64,000 nt of DNA from Neobacillus cucumis (lineage in GTDB: Bacteria > Bacillota > Bacilli > Bacillales_B > DSM-18226): the NCBI RefSeq assembly GCF_023715505.1, contig NZ_JAMBOH010000004.1, positions 186,001-250,000 of the forward strand. Direction: 5' to 3'. Below the pieces are notes generated by a model. That model ran no database searches, had not been told where the DNA came from, and saw only the letters and a program-made list of their open reading frames with translations. Positions within the stretch are counted from its first letter, which is position 1, and each line of letters begins with the position of its first letter. Shown here piece after piece: positions 43,438 to 53,699 of this stretch. Made by a program: the position numbers and the translations under genes.

Positions 43438-45441
43438 TTGGGCAAAAAGTTATATCACGGAGCAGCTTATTATCCTGAACTATGGGATGAAAAGGTAATA
43501 AATGAAGACATTGAAATGATGAAACAAACGGGGATTAATGTAGTAAGAATCGGTGAATTTGCTTGGTCCAATATGGAGCCGAAAGAAGGTCAGTTTGATT
43601 TATCCTTCTTTATGAATGTGATTAATAAACTCTATGAAAATGGTATTGATACCGTGATGTGTACGCCGACTCCCACACCGCCAATCTGGTTCACAGACGG
43701 TCATCCAGAAAGGATGTATGTCGAGCGGGATGGAAGAGTAATGGGACATGGCTCAAGACAGCATGCCTGCACCAACCATTTCTACTTCCGTGAAAGAGCC
43801 GCTCTGATAACAGAACATATTGCCCAAGCAGTGGGTAGTCTGCCAGGTGTGATTGGCTGGCAGATTGATAATGAATTTAAATGTCATGTTAGTGAATGTA
43901 TGTGCGCTACATGTAAAGAATTATGGCATCAGTGGTTAGAGGAGCGTTATGGGACGATCGAGCAACTGAATGAAGCATGGGGTACGCAAATTTGGAGTGA
44001 ATACTACCACAGCTTTGAACAAGTACCACCGCCAGGTCATGCACCATTTTTACACAACTCATCGTTGAGTACCATGTATCAATTATTTTCAATGGAAAAA
44101 ATTGCAGAATTTTGTGATGAGCAAGCAGCGATTATTAGAAAGTATTCATGTGCACCCATTACCCATAATAGTTCAGTTATGTTTAGTGTTGATAATGAGA
44201 GACTCTTTAAAAACCTTGACTTTGCCTCTTTTGATACCTATGCAACCATCGATAATTTCCCTGCCTATCTTATTAACAGTGATTTGTGGCGGAACTTTAA
44301 GAAAGGCAAAGACTTTTGGGTAATGGAAACCAGCACATCGTATGCTGCATCGCTCGAAAGCTACGCAAGCCCGCATCCAAATGGGTATTTAAAAGTCGAG
44401 GCGGCTGCAGCATATGCCTTAGGGGCGGAAGGATTTTCGTATTGGTTGTGGAGACAGCAGCGTGCCGGCTGCGAGCAGCCGCACGGTTCTGTTATAAGTG
44501 CATGGGGAAAACCAACAGTGGGCTATGCGAATGTGCTGGAAGTAGAAAAGATGAGAAAAGAAATCGAACCTATTATCCTAGCGACAAGACCGAGTCAAGC
44601 AGAATTGGCCATCACCTATTCTGACCGGGCAAAGGCTTTTTTGAAAACGGAATCACACCGTGGGTTAAATCACCGTGCATTAGTAACAGATTTTTATGAA
44701 AAGGTATTATCCATGGGGATCCATCGCGACCTTATTCCTGAAGGGGCAAGCCTTGAGGGGTATAAAGTATTATTGACACCGTTTATCCCGTATGTGTCAT
44801 CAGAGTTTTTAGCTCGTGCGAAGCAATTTGTTGAAAATGGTGGAGTCTGGATTGCAGGCCCTTTAACAGGAGGAAGGACTGAGTCCCATACGGTCCATAC
44901 GGATCGAGCTTTGGGGGAGCTTGAGAATACCGCTGGTGCGGAGGTTTTATTTACTTTCCCTATGGATAACAGCGGAACCATCGGCCGTGCCTTTGATGTA
45001 TCTGCACCGCTTGGGCTGTGGAGTTCAGTATTCGAATTTGACCAAGAAAAGTCAGTCGGCATGATTGAAGAGGGACTATCTGAAGGAAAATCCTTTATTA
45101 CCGAGCATCGTCTTGGGGCTGGAAAAATGGTCATGCTTGGTTCGATGCCGCAAGGGGCGGAAGGAGCCCTAATGTTACAGAAACTTGTGGATCATTATTC
45201 ACAAGAAGCCAATTTATCACTTAGAACAGACGTAACAAAAGGAACCATCGTTGCTCCGAGACAGGGTGATGGATATTCTGTTTGGTTTGTGATCAACATG
45301 GACGGTAATGGTGGAAGCGTTACCTTGCCATTGGAAGGAATCGATTTACAGACGAATCGCAAAGTTAGCCCGGGAAAACTAGAAATCGGTAAATTTGAAT
45401 ATAGAGTGATTCGTATTAATGATAAGGAGTGTTTTAGATGA
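43438..45441 (+). CDS. Beta-galactosidase (GH42)
   Basis: This YesZ-like GH42 enzyme would remove galactose from RG-I galactan side chains. The 667-aa protein has acid/base Glu146 in WQIDNEF, nucleophile Glu297 in DFWVMETS, and the GH42 zinc-cysteine cluster (Cys in RQHACTN, then [11 protein letters not shown]). The trimerisation domain and C-terminal beta domain follow. The start is TTG 43438 after GAGGTGA. Its stop overlaps the rhaM start by four bases (ATGA), indicating coupling. Confidence 0.94.
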   Translation: MGKKLYHGAAYYPELWDEKVINEDIEMMKQTGINVVRIGEFAWSNMEPKEGQFDLSFFMNVINKLYENGIDTVMCTPTPTPPIWFTDGHPERMYVERDGRVMGHGSRQHACTNHFYFRERAALITEHIAQAVGSLPGVIGWQIDNEFKCHVSECMCATCKELWHQWLEERYGTIEQLNEAWGTQIWSEYYHSFEQVPPPGHAPFLHNSSLSTMYQLFSMEKIAEFCDEQAAIIRKYSCAPITHNSSVMFSVDNERLFKNLDFASFDTYATIDNFPAYLINSDLWRNFKKGKDFWVMETSTSYAASLESYASPHPNGYLKVEAAAAYALGAEGFSYWLWRQQRAGCEQPHGSVISAWGKPTVGYANVLEVEKMRKEIEPIILATRPSQAELAITYSDRAKAFLKTESHRGLNHRALVTDFYEKVLSMGIHRDLIPEGASLEGYKVLLTPFIPYVSSEFLARAKQFVENGGVWIAGPLTGGRTESHTVHTDRALGELENTAGAEVLFTFPMDNSGTIGRAFDVSAPLGLWSSVFEFDQEKSVGMIEEGLSEGKSFITEHRLGAGKMVMLGSMPQGAEGALMLQKLVDHYSQEANLSLRTDVTKGTIVAPRQGDGYSVWFVINMDGNGGSVTLPLEGIDLQTNRKVSPGKLEIGKFEYRVIRINDKECFR

Positions 45442-45752
45442 TTCGAAAAGCAACAGTGATGAAGGTGTTTGAAGGATTTCAACAAGAATACAAGAAACGC
45501 CATGATGAAATATGGCCTGAGCTTGCACTAGAATTAAAAAATCATGGAGCCCATCATTACTCGATTTTTCTTGATGAAAAAACGAATAATCTGTTTGCCT
45601 ATGTTGAAATCGAAAGTGAAGAAAAGTGGAATGCAATGGCTGAAACCGAAGTTTGCCAGAAATGGTGGGCCTATATGAAAGATATTATGGAAACCAACCC
45701 TGATAATAGCCCGGTATCAATTGAATTAAAGCAGGTATTTTATTTAGATTAA
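45438..45752 (+). CDS. rhaM: L-rhamnose mutarotase
   Basis: RhaM interconverts alpha and beta L-rhamnose so that the isomerase can use it. The 104-aa protein has the known key residues Tyr18 and His22 ([12 protein letters not shown]), with the [20 protein letters not shown] strands and W-W in [12 protein letters not shown]. It overlaps the GH42 gene. Presence of a mutarotase confirms rhamnose is a final product of the locus, though rhamnose isomerase and kinase genes are not in the window. Confidence 0.95.
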   Translation: MIRKATVMKVFEGFQQEYKKRHDEIWPELALELKNHGAHHYSIFLDEKTNNLFAYVEIESEEKWNAMAETEVCQKWWAYMKDIMETNPDNSPVSIELKQVFYLD

Positions 45753-45775
45753 TAGATAGAAAAGAGGAATGGAAC

Positions 45776-46975
45776 ATGGGGAAGGGAACTAAATGGCCAT
45801 CTGAAATGAAGGAATTCCGAGATCCGATTACGGGAGCGGCCATTACACAATTAACAGATTACTTGGCTCATAGTTATCATCTATATTTTACCAATGACGG
45901 CTGGTATGACAACGGTTCTAAAATTTTAATTTGTTCGGACCGTGGAAACAGCACAAACTTATTTAGTCTGGACCTGAAGAACGGTGAATTAACACAAATA
46001 ACAGACCTAGATAAGAACGCTTCGAAGGGAATACAAGGTACCTATATCAACCCTGTCAAAAATGAAGCGTACTTTACCTATGGTAAAACGATTATCGCGA
46101 TCGACCTAGATTCATATGAGGAAAAAGTGATCTTTACTTTGCCACACGGATATAACTTTAGCAATCTTAGCTGTACTGCTGATGGAAAACACCTATGTTT
46201 TGGTCTCTCTGAGGACTTGTCCCAAACCATTAAGAGTAATTTATCAGGCGGGTATGTAGGGTTTGAAGAAACTGAAGCAGCACGACCGCACTGTCAAATA
46301 TGTTTACTATCATTTGAGACGGGAGAAACAAAAGTAATTCATGAGGAAAAACGATGGATTGGCCATGTCAACGCTTCACCAACACAGCCGCATCTTATTA
46401 CCTTCTGTCATGAGGGTCCATGGGAAAAAGTGGACCATCGTATTTGGGTATTGAATATTAATACCGGTGAAGTCTGGAAAATAAGAGAGGGAGAACCAAA
46501 CCAATATGCGGGACATGAGTATTGGCATGCGGACGGTCTACATATTGGCTACCATGGTTTTACCGAATCATTGGACCGTAAAGACGGAAAATTCCTTGGG
46601 TTTGCTAAATATGATAATTCTGTTTGCGAAGAATTTGAATTTCCCTATCAAAATATGCACATCCATTCCAATGATTCCACCTACATTGTAGGAGATGGTC
46701 AACAATCAAGTGCCTACCATGGTGAAAGGTATCAGGATTGTATCTTTCTATGGAAAAAAACAAATGAGGGAATGGAAGGGCCGCGGATTCTTTGTAAGCA
46801 TCGTGGAAGTTTTCAAATTCAGCAAGTCCATGTTCATCCCCGCTATACTCCCGATGGGAACAAGATCTTGTTTACAAGTGATCGCACCGGATACGGGAAT
46901 ATCTATCTGGCAGAAGTTCCTGAATTTGAAAGTCTGCCACAGCTGGTAGAAGGAAAATTGATAAAAAGTGAATAA
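45776..46975 (+). CDS. ogl: Oligogalacturonate lyase (PL22)
   Basis: The cytoplasmic beta-propeller enzyme splits digalacturonate or unsaturated digalacturonate into DKI. The 399-aa protein shows the PL22 sequence DPITGAAITQLTDYLAHSYHLYFTNDGW, GHVNASPTQPHLITFCHEGPWEKVDHRIW with metal-binding residues, EYWHADGLHIGYHGF, and VHPRYTPDGNKILFTSDRTGYGNIYL. No signal peptide. It widens the range of the locus to homogalacturonan-derived fragments. A strong terminator follows. Confidence 0.93.
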   Translation: MGKGTKWPSEMKEFRDPITGAAITQLTDYLAHSYHLYFTNDGWYDNGSKILICSDRGNSTNLFSLDLKNGELTQITDLDKNASKGIQGTYINPVKNEAYFTYGKTIIAIDLDSYEEKVIFTLPHGYNFSNLSCTADGKHLCFGLSEDLSQTIKSNLSGGYVGFEETEAARPHCQICLLSFETGETKVIHEEKRWIGHVNASPTQPHLITFCHEGPWEKVDHRIWVLNINTGEVWKIREGEPNQYAGHEYWHADGLHIGYHGFTESLDRKDGKFLGFAKYDNSVCEEFEFPYQNMHIHSNDSTYIVGDGQQSSAYHGERYQDCIFLWKKTNEGMEGPRILCKHRGSFQIQQVHVHPRYTPDGNKILFTSDRTGYGNIYLAEVPEFESLPQLVEGKLIKSE

Positions 46976-46984
46976 TCAGGATTA

Positions 46985-47016
46985 AACAGGCAAAAAATAA
47001 ATGCCTGTTTTTTTTT
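46985..47016 (+). terminator. Terminator of the PL11-ogl operon
   Basis: AACAGGCA / TGCCTGTT with an A-rich loop, followed by nine T. Confidence 0.9.
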
Positions 47017-47025
47017 GTTAATAGT

Positions 47026-47039
47026 GCAAAAATGTCTTA
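47026..47039 (+). promoter_or_regulatory. Locus-wide element, copy 5
   Basis: GCAAAAATGTCTTA, with a weaker GCAAAAATTGAAC at 47071. It is followed by a GATAAT -10-like box at 47061-47066 and lies upstream of the yetA homologue. Confidence 0.5.
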
Positions 47040-47154
47040 GGTGATCATAATAAGTCAAATGATAATGTTCGCAAAAATTGAACGTTGAAGGAAAGTGAAA
47101 GATTGAAAATAATAGGATTGTAGCATATAAACCAGCCAGTGGAGGAGTGAGATT

Positions 47155-49728
47155 ATGAAATTACATTGGTTAAACAAAAGGCCAAAGGATCTTACAGGAA
47201 TTTCTTGGGGGATTCCTTGGGAAAGAGGGACATTAAAAAGGGAAGATATCATCTGTCTTGGGAGTAGCAGCGGTAAAAAAAGTTCGTTACAAACATGGCC
47301 AATGGCCTTTTGGCCAGATGGAAGTGTAAAGTGGACTGGTCATGCAGCAGTCCTTCAAGGAGATGAGGATTCATATGAGGTATCTATTAGTGAACATATA
47401 AAATCTGACAGTATCTTGCAGGTAAAGGAAATTAATCATACGATTGTAATCGATACAGGTAAACTAATATTCTCCCTTAATAAACAAGGGAATAAGATTA
47501 TTAATTTTGTAAAAAGAGGGACAAAAACGGTTGCGTTTGACGGTAAATTAAATGCAATTAGAGAGACTCGCAGTAAGGAAAGTGGGATTACGGTCATCCG
47601 CGAAGAACCATTAGAAGGAATGATCAACAAAGTGGAAATTGAGCAAAATGGTCCTTTAAGAGCCGTTATTAAGGTTGAAGGAACCCATCAGGCTGAATCA
47701 GGAACAGGTACATTACTTCCGTTTGAATTAAGGCTTTACTTTTATGCAAACACTGAATCCGTTCGAACCGTTCATACCCTTTTCTACGATGGCGATCCCG
47801 AGAAGGATTTTATTAAAGGTGTAGGACTGGAATTATCCGTTCCACTTACAGGAGAAGCGTGGAATCGTAATGTACGTTTTTCAGGAGATGAAGAGATTTA
47901 TTCAGAAGCAGCCCAGCTTCTTCTTACCAGAAGACACAGAAATGTGGATGGCTTGTTTCAAAAACAGATAGCCGGTGAAATAGTTACCCTAACAGAAGAA
48001 AAACACTCTCAATTATTAGAACATGCTAAACAAAATGCCATTTGGAATGATTTCAAACTTCAGCAGGATTCAGCAGACCATTATCGAATCACCAAACGGA
48101 CACAAGAATCCTCTGCCTGGGTGGAATCCACTCATGGTACTAGAGCAAAGGGTTTGCTTTATATCGGTGGAGAGGATCATGGGATCTCAGTCGGGATAAA
48201 GAATTTTTGGCAAAAATTCCCCTCAGCACTGGAAGTTAGTGATTTAAATAAGTATGAAGCAAAATTGAAAGCCTGGTTTTGGTCACCGGATTCAGGAGCA
48301 ATGGATCTGCGGCATTATAATAACGAAACACATGTTGTCAGTGCCTACGAGGGTTTTGATGAAATGCGTTCCACTCCGTTTGGGATTGCCAATACCAGTG
48401 AGGTCTATTTACAATTTTATACTGATAGACCTTCAAATGAAGAGCTTATAAATAAAATAGAAGAATGGCAAGCTCCTTTATTATTAGTATGTGAGCCCGA
48501 ATATTATCACCAGACGAAAGCTTCTGGTGTTTGGAGTTTAGTCGATCGTACCACCCCAATGAAAGCAAAGTTGGAAGAACAAATTGATAAAGCCTTCCAT
48601 TTTTATAAGAAGGAAATCGAACAGCGAAGATGGTATGGTTATTGGAATTATGGTGACGTCATGCATACCTATGATCCAGTCCGTCATCAATGGATGTATG
48701 ATATCGGAGGTTTCGCTTGGCAAAATACGGAGCTCGTGCCAAATATTTGGCTCTGGTATTCATTTTTACGGTCAGGACGAGAAGACGTGTTTATCATGGC
48801 AGAGGCGATGACAAGACATACCAGTGAAGTGGATTGTTATCACTTTGGTGAGTACGCTGGGTTAGGTTCTCGTCATAATGTGGTTCATTGGGGCTGCGGC
48901 TGTAAAGAAGCGCGTATTAGTATGGCGGGATTACATAAATACTATTATTTCTTAACAACCGATGAAAGAGTAAGAGATTTACTTACCGAAGTAAAAGATG
49001 CCGACCAAGCATTAGCCAATCTAGATCCAATGAGAGAGTTTTATACAACTGAACAATTCCCGACACATGCCCGAGTCGGTCCAGATTGGGCTGCCTTTTG
49101 TTCCAATTGGTTATCAGAGTGGGAACGTACAGAAAATCAAACGTACAAAGAAAAGATCATGACGGGCATAAATACATTAAAAAAGTTGCCGTTCCGGTTG
49201 TTATCGGGTCCGACCTTTGGATATGACCCTAAGACAAGCACTCTCCTACATATGGGAGACGGAAATGAAGGAGGCTATCATATGGTGATTGCTTTCGGGG
49301 GTCCCCAGGCGTGGATGGAACTCGCACAGGTCCTCGAAGATGCAGAATGGGAGGATATGTTAGCAGAATTTGGCGAATTTTACGTTCTAAGTAATGAAGA
49401 AAAATTAGCTAGAAGTAATGGTATCCTTCACAATAAATTATTTAGTCTGCCAATGCTTGCTTCTGGAATGGTTGCTTATGCCGCCGCAAGGAATAAAGAT
49501 AAAAACCTGGCCGAAAAAGCTTGGAATCTACTATTAGATGAAGAGATCAGTCAAATGGTGTTGCCAATAAAAGAAGAAGAGGTCCAAAGTTGGAGGAAGT
49601 TAACCGAAGTTCCAAGTATTACGACTAATACTACATCACAGTGGTGTCTAAATACGATTGTATCTTTGGAGTTAATTGGTGAATACCTGCCAAACCAAGA
49701 ATTCAAGAAAGTATTAGTCCAACAATAA
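47155..49728 (+). CDS. yetA: YetA homologue
   Basis: The protein (857 aa) matches B. subtilis YetA in length and locus. No signal peptide is seen. The N-terminal third is beta-rich (GVKLSVPLTGEAWNRNV-like), and the C-terminal half is helical with aromatic motifs RRWYGYWNYGDVMHTYDP, YDIGGFAWQNTELVPNIWLWY, EYAGLGSRHNVVHWGCGCKEARIS, which look like a six-hairpin glycosidase or lyase-type toroid. Function is not established; by fold and neighbours I infer action on RG oligosaccharides, perhaps as a lyase or hydrolase. Monocistronic between a terminator and the transporter operon. ATG 47155 follows GGAGGAGTGAG. Confidence 0.82.
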   Translation: MKLHWLNKRPKDLTGISWGIPWERGTLKREDIICLGSSSGKKSSLQTWPMAFWPDGSVKWTGHAAVLQGDEDSYEVSISEHIKSDSILQVKEINHTIVIDTGKLIFSLNKQGNKIINFVKRGTKTVAFDGKLNAIRETRSKESGITVIREEPLEGMINKVEIEQNGPLRAVIKVEGTHQAESGTGTLLPFELRLYFYANTESVRTVHTLFYDGDPEKDFIKGVGLELSVPLTGEAWNRNVRFSGDEEIYSEAAQLLLTRRHRNVDGLFQKQIAGEIVTLTEEKHSQLLEHAKQNAIWNDFKLQQDSADHYRITKRTQESSAWVESTHGTRAKGLLYIGGEDHGISVGIKNFWQKFPSALEVSDLNKYEAKLKAWFWSPDSGAMDLRHYNNETHVVSAYEGFDEMRSTPFGIANTSEVYLQFYTDRPSNEELINKIEEWQAPLLLVCEPEYYHQTKASGVWSLVDRTTPMKAKLEEQIDKAFHFYKKEIEQRRWYGYWNYGDVMHTYDPVRHQWMYDIGGFAWQNTELVPNIWLWYSFLRSGREDVFIMAEAMTRHTSEVDCYHFGEYAGLGSRHNVVHWGCGCKEARISMAGLHKYYYFLTTDERVRDLLTEVKDADQALANLDPMREFYTTEQFPTHARVGPDWAAFCSNWLSEWERTENQTYKEKIMTGINTLKKLPFRLLSGPTFGYDPKTSTLLHMGDGNEGGYHMVIAFGGPQAWMELAQVLEDAEWEDMLAEFGEFYVLSNEEKLARSNGILHNKLFSLPMLASGMVAYAAARNKDKNLAEKAWNLLLDEEISQMVLPIKEEEVQSWRKLTEVPSITTNTTSQWCLNTIVSLELIGEYLPNQEFKKVLVQQ

Positions 49729-49775
49729 AGTGCTTAAAGGTTTGAAAGCCTTGTCATATCAAGGGTTTCGTTAAG

Positions 49776-49793
49776 ACAAAAAAATGTAATTGT
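49776..49793 (+). promoter_or_regulatory. Locus-wide element, copy 6
   Basis: ACAAAAAAATGTAATTGT, sharing its core with the copy at 40746-40763. It precedes the importer operon. Confidence 0.5.
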
Positions 49794-49801
49794 CCGTAAA
49801 A

Positions 49802-49815
49802 TGAAAGCGGTTTAA
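49802..49815 (+). promoter_or_regulatory. cre-like CcpA site
   Basis: TGAAAGCGGTTTAA differs from the cre consensus TGWNANCGNTNWCA at one position. It lies between copy 6 of the locus element and the importer gene. Confidence 0.55.
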
Positions 49816-49912
49816 ATTATGAGTATAGCACGACACAATTACTGGATTAGTAAAGCATACCTAGTAATTGGTAATTCTTGGAAATGAAAATATTAAATTG
49901 GGGGTAACCAAA

Positions 49913-51436
49913 ATGAAAAACAGAAAAAAGTTCGGTAAAAAGGTGGCTATTCCAGCATTATCAGCCATGCTCCTTTCTTCCCTTGTAGCATGCAGTAATT
50001 CTGAAAAGACATCAAGTGAAGCTAGTAATTCAAAAGATGGTAAATTAAATATTTCAATTATGACCACAGCGTTTTCAGCTACGCCACCTTCTAGTAACAG
50101 TCCGGCCCTAAAAGCGCTTGAAAAGTATACAAAGTCTAATATTACTGTAAATTATGTTCTGAATTCGGTTTATTCTGATAAGTTAAATGTAACTTTAGCC
50201 TCAGGCAAGCTTCCGACGATTATCATGATTCCTGATAAAATCCCAAGTTTCGTCAGTGCTGTCCGTAATGGAGCATTTTGGGACTTAACACCGTATTTAA
50301 AAGATTATCCAAATTTAAGTAAGGCCAATGAAGTGACCTTACAAAATAGTGAAATTGATGGAAAAGTATATGGGATTTATCGGGCCCGCCCGCTTGGAAG
50401 AAACGGGATCTATTTCCGCCAGGATTGGTTGAAAAAGTTGGGATTACAAGAGCCTAAAACGATTGACGATTTTTATAATGTCTTAAAAGCATTCACAAAC
50501 AATGACCCTGATGGGGATGGTAAAAAAGATACGTACGGTATGGTTATTTCAAAGTTTACCGGTCCGTTCGATGTTATGCAAACATGGTTTGGTGCTCCGA
50601 ATAAATTTGGCTTAACAAGCGATGGAAAACTCCAGCCTGATTTTATGACACCAGAATATATGACTGCATTGAAATTCTTTAAGAAATTGTATGACGAAAA
50701 ATTAATCAATCATGATTTTGCTGTAATGGACTCCGGACAATGGGATATTCCATTTCAAAAGGGAGAAGCCGGAGCCATTGTTAACGTATTGGACCAAGCC
50801 CATCGTAATCAGACTGCTATGGAAAAGATCGATCCTAATTTAAAAGACGCAGTTGGTGTAATGGGAGCCGTCTCAGGCCCAGAGGGACTTCATAATCTGC
50901 CTACTGCGGGTTATAGCGGCATGCTGGCAATTCCAAAATCAAGTGTGAAAACTGAAGCACAATTAAAACAAGTATTATCTTTTATAGATAAGCTGAATAA
51001 TGAACCGGCTCAAACAATCGCCTATGCTGGTGTCGAGGGACGTCATTATAAGATGGAGAATAACAATATCGTACCTCTTTTCACAGCTCAAGACCCGGAA
51101 TCTACTGAATATACAGACCTAAACCAATTTGTACCAGGGATTCCTGTAAGTAATTTCAAACATCCAGAGTATTCACCGCTCCAAGTAAAAGAAAATGAAA
51201 TTATGAAAGAGAATGAAAAAATTGTTGTTCCAAATCCTGCTGCTTCCTTGATTTCTGATGTATACGCGCAAAAAGGACAACAGTTAGACAACATCATCAA
51301 TGATGCCCGTATAAAATATATTGTTGGTCAAATTGATGAAAAAGGATTTAAAGATGCCATTAAATTATGGCGCAGTTCTGGCGGAGACGATTATGTAGCA
51401 GAAATAAATAAATTATACAAAGAAAACAATAAGTAA
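49913..51436 (+). CDS. RG oligosaccharide-binding lipoprotein (LplA/YtcQ type)
   Basis: This extracellular solute-binding lipoprotein captures the sugar for the two permeases downstream. The 507-aa protein has a basic N-region, hydrophobic core and lipobox (SSLVAC, Cys about residue 26). The mature part is a family-1-like binding protein with a large two-lobe fold (FDVMQTWFGAPNKFGLTSDGKLQPDFMTPEYM, INHDFAVMDSGQWDIPFQKGEAGAI) and a calcium-like loop DPDGDGKKDTYG. ATG 49913 follows GGGGGTAACC, so the in-frame upstream codons at 49868 are not used. No ATPase gene is in the operon; the shared MsmX-type ATPase is the usual partner. Confidence 0.92.
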   Translation: MKNRKKFGKKVAIPALSAMLLSSLVACSNSEKTSSEASNSKDGKLNISIMTTAFSATPPSSNSPALKALEKYTKSNITVNYVLNSVYSDKLNVTLASGKLPTIIMIPDKIPSFVSAVRNGAFWDLTPYLKDYPNLSKANEVTLQNSEIDGKVYGIYRARPLGRNGIYFRQDWLKKLGLQEPKTIDDFYNVLKAFTNNDPDGDGKKDTYGMVISKFTGPFDVMQTWFGAPNKFGLTSDGKLQPDFMTPEYMTALKFFKKLYDEKLINHDFAVMDSGQWDIPFQKGEAGAIVNVLDQAHRNQTAMEKIDPNLKDAVGVMGAVSGPEGLHNLPTAGYSGMLAIPKSSVKTEAQLKQVLSFIDKLNNEPAQTIAYAGVEGRHYKMENNNIVPLFTAQDPESTEYTDLNQFVPGIPVSNFKHPEYSPLQVKENEIMKENEKIVVPNPAASLISDVYAQKGQQLDNIINDARIKYIVGQIDEKGFKDAIKLWRSSGGDDYVAEINKLYKENNK

Positions 51437-51450
51437 ACATCCAGTTAAAG

Positions 51451-51476
51451 AACAGGCGGTTTTCGAACTGCCTGTT
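51451..51476 (+). promoter_or_regulatory. Stem-loop between binding-protein and permease genes
   Basis: AACAGGC.GTT / AAC.GCCTGTT with a TTCG tetraloop, followed by only a short TTT. Such a stem is likely to stabilise or attenuate the message, giving excess binding protein over permease. Confidence 0.65.
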
Positions 51477-51521
51477 TCTGCAAATGAAATAAAAACATAG
51501 AAGGAAAGGAGAGAATCAATA

Positions 51522-52505
51522 ATGGAAAAAATCAGTGCGCAAGTTGCTGAAACTGATATACCCCAACCGGCAATAGGATCAAAAACAAAAATAAAGTCAG
51601 AGGTTTCTCCGATTCAACGGATCATTAGAGATAAATGGCTCTATATTCTACTGCTCCCGGGGTTGGTCTATTTTATTGTGTTTAAATATCTTCCAATGTG
51701 GGGTATTGTTATAGCCTTCCAAGATTATTCACCTTTTACGGGAGTGCTTGGAAGTAAATGGGTTGGATTTGATAACTTTATAGATTTCTTTAAAAATCCT
51801 GATTTCTTTCGACTATTAAAAAATACAGCTATTTTTGCAGTGTTAAACTTGGTATTTTTCTTTCCGGCACCGATAATTTTATCCATTCTGTTAAATGAAT
51901 TACGGGTTGATTCGTATAAGAGAGTTATGCAAACGTTTATTTATGTTCCCCATTTCATGTCATGGGTAATCATTGCGAGCATTACATATATCTTTTTTAC
52001 CACAAGCGGTGGCATTGTGAATGAAATTGTCTCCCATATTTACGGGAAACAGATTGATTTTCTATCATCACCTAATTGGTTTCGCCCATTAATGATGCTG
52101 CAAATTATTTGGAAAGAGACTGGCTGGGGAACGGTTATCTTCTTAGCTGCACTTACATCCGTTGATAAAGAACAGTATGAAGCTGCGATTGTTGACGGTG
52201 CAGGAAGATTTAGACGATTATGGCATGTCACTCTTCCTGCTATTAGAAGTACAATCATAGTCATGCTCATCCTGCAACTTGGCCGTTTTCTGGACACTGG
52301 CTTCCAACAAATTTACTTAATGTCCAATTCATTAAACCGTGGAGTTGCTGATGTATTTGATACGTATGTTTATTTTGTTGGGATTACACAGGGGGCGTAT
52401 AGCTATAGTACGGCTGTCGGGCTCTTTAAGTCTGTTATAGGAATCATTCTTGTTTTAGGCTCAAACAAATTAGCCAAGAAAATGGGAGAGGAAGGAATCT
52501 TTTAA
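51522..52505 (+). CDS. ABC sugar permease (LplB/YteP type)
   Basis: One of two inner-membrane permease subunits, 327 aa, with about six transmembrane segments, FKYLPMWGIVIAFQDYSPF near the N-terminus and the EAA loop YEAAIVDGAGRFRRLWHVTLPAI that contacts the ATPase. The N-terminal 40 residues are cytoplasmic and charged. Start ATG 51522 follows AAGGAGAGAA. It pairs with the downstream LplC-type gene. Confidence 0.93.
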   Translation: MEKISAQVAETDIPQPAIGSKTKIKSEVSPIQRIIRDKWLYILLLPGLVYFIVFKYLPMWGIVIAFQDYSPFTGVLGSKWVGFDNFIDFFKNPDFFRLLKNTAIFAVLNLVFFFPAPIILSILLNELRVDSYKRVMQTFIYVPHFMSWVIIASITYIFFTTSGGIVNEIVSHIYGKQIDFLSSPNWFRPLMMLQIIWKETGWGTVIFLAALTSVDKEQYEAAIVDGAGRFRRLWHVTLPAIRSTIIVMLILQLGRFLDTGFQQIYLMSNSLNRGVADVFDTYVYFVGITQGAYSYSTAVGLFKSVIGIILVLGSNKLAKKMGEEGIF

Positions 52506-52532
52506 TGTGCAATGTTCAAGGAGGTGCAGAAT

Positions 52533-53423
52533 ATGTCAAATCTTAAAATGCATAATACACGTGGAGGGCGTATATTTGATGCCTTTAACGTTGTTATTTT
52601 AGCCATCATCGGGATTATTATGATTCTGCCATTTCTTTATATAATAGCAGGATCGTTTGCTACAGAGGCTGAGTTAACTAGGAGAAACTTTTTTATCTGG
52701 CCGGAAACGTTTACTCTAAGTGCCTATAAATATATTTTCTCAACCGCAACATTCTCGCGCAGCATTCTGGTATCGATAGCTGTCACCTTAGTTGGTACCT
52801 TGGTTTGTCTATTCTTTACATTTACAATGGCTTACCCCTTATCGAGAAAGAATTTATTGGGACGCAACTTGTTTATGAATATGATTGTATTTTCGATGTT
52901 ATTCAGTGGTGGAATGATCCCTACGTATATCGTAGTTAAATCACTAGGATTGTTAGATTCCTATTGGTCATTAATCTTACCAGGTGCTATCAATCCATTT
53001 AATTTAATCATCGTCAAAACTTTCTTTCAAGGTATTCCGAATGAATTGGAAGAAGCAGCTAAGATTGATGGTTGTACAGAAATGGGGATTTTTTGGAGAA
53101 TTATCTTACCACTGTCGAAACCAGTCCTTGCTACATTTGCGTTATTTTATGCGGTCGGGATTTGGAACGATTTCTTTCATGCCCTATTGTATATTAGTGA
53201 CAACACCAAGTGGCCTGTCCAAGTGCTGCTCCAACAAATTATTATTTTATCGCAAGGCAATCTTGCGGATACCGCTTCTCAAGGAGCATCATATGTTGAG
53301 CCTCCTGCACAATCATTAAAATTAGCTGTTGTAGTTGTGGCTACTTTGCCAATTTTAATTGTTTATCCATTCTTGCAAAAACATTTTGCAAAAGGGATGC
53401 TTTTAGGGTCAGTCAAAGGATAA
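52533..53423 (+). CDS. ABC sugar permease (LplC/YtcP type)
   Basis: The second permease subunit, 296 aa, with six hydrophobic segments and the EAA loop LEEAAKIDGCTEMGIFWRIILPL. Start ATG 52533 follows AAGGAGGTGC. The nearest B. subtilis relatives are YtcP and LplC. A terminator follows, so binding protein plus two permeases form a complete three-gene importer unit that depends on a genomic ATPase. Confidence 0.93.
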   Translation: MSNLKMHNTRGGRIFDAFNVVILAIIGIIMILPFLYIIAGSFATEAELTRRNFFIWPETFTLSAYKYIFSTATFSRSILVSIAVTLVGTLVCLFFTFTMAYPLSRKNLLGRNLFMNMIVFSMLFSGGMIPTYIVVKSLGLLDSYWSLILPGAINPFNLIIVKTFFQGIPNELEEAAKIDGCTEMGIFWRIILPLSKPVLATFALFYAVGIWNDFFHALLYISDNTKWPVQVLLQQIIILSQGNLADTASQGASYVEPPAQSLKLAVVVVATLPILIVYPFLQKHFAKGMLLGSVKG

Positions 53424-53448
53424 AAGCATACATTTTAATCTAAGAATG

Positions 53449-53490
53449 CAGGCGGTGGGATGCTTATAAATCTAACCGCTTGTTTTATTT
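53449..53490 (+). terminator. Terminator of the importer operon
   Basis: CAGGCGGT / ACCGCTTG stem with a long loop, followed by TTTTATTTT. Confidence 0.65.
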
Positions 53491-53699
53491 TGCTAAACTC
53501 TAGTAACTTTTTAGTACTCTAGCGTAAACATTAATTTATATTTTTTTGACAAAAGAAATTTTTAAACTAAATTTTTTCCTATTGAGGGGAATGACATGCC
53601 AACAAAATATATATACGGAAGGAAATAAAGCATGGGTCTGGAAGATTGCCAAAATGTAGAACTGCCTGTAGTAAGTTATCAACAATCGAAGGTGAGCAA

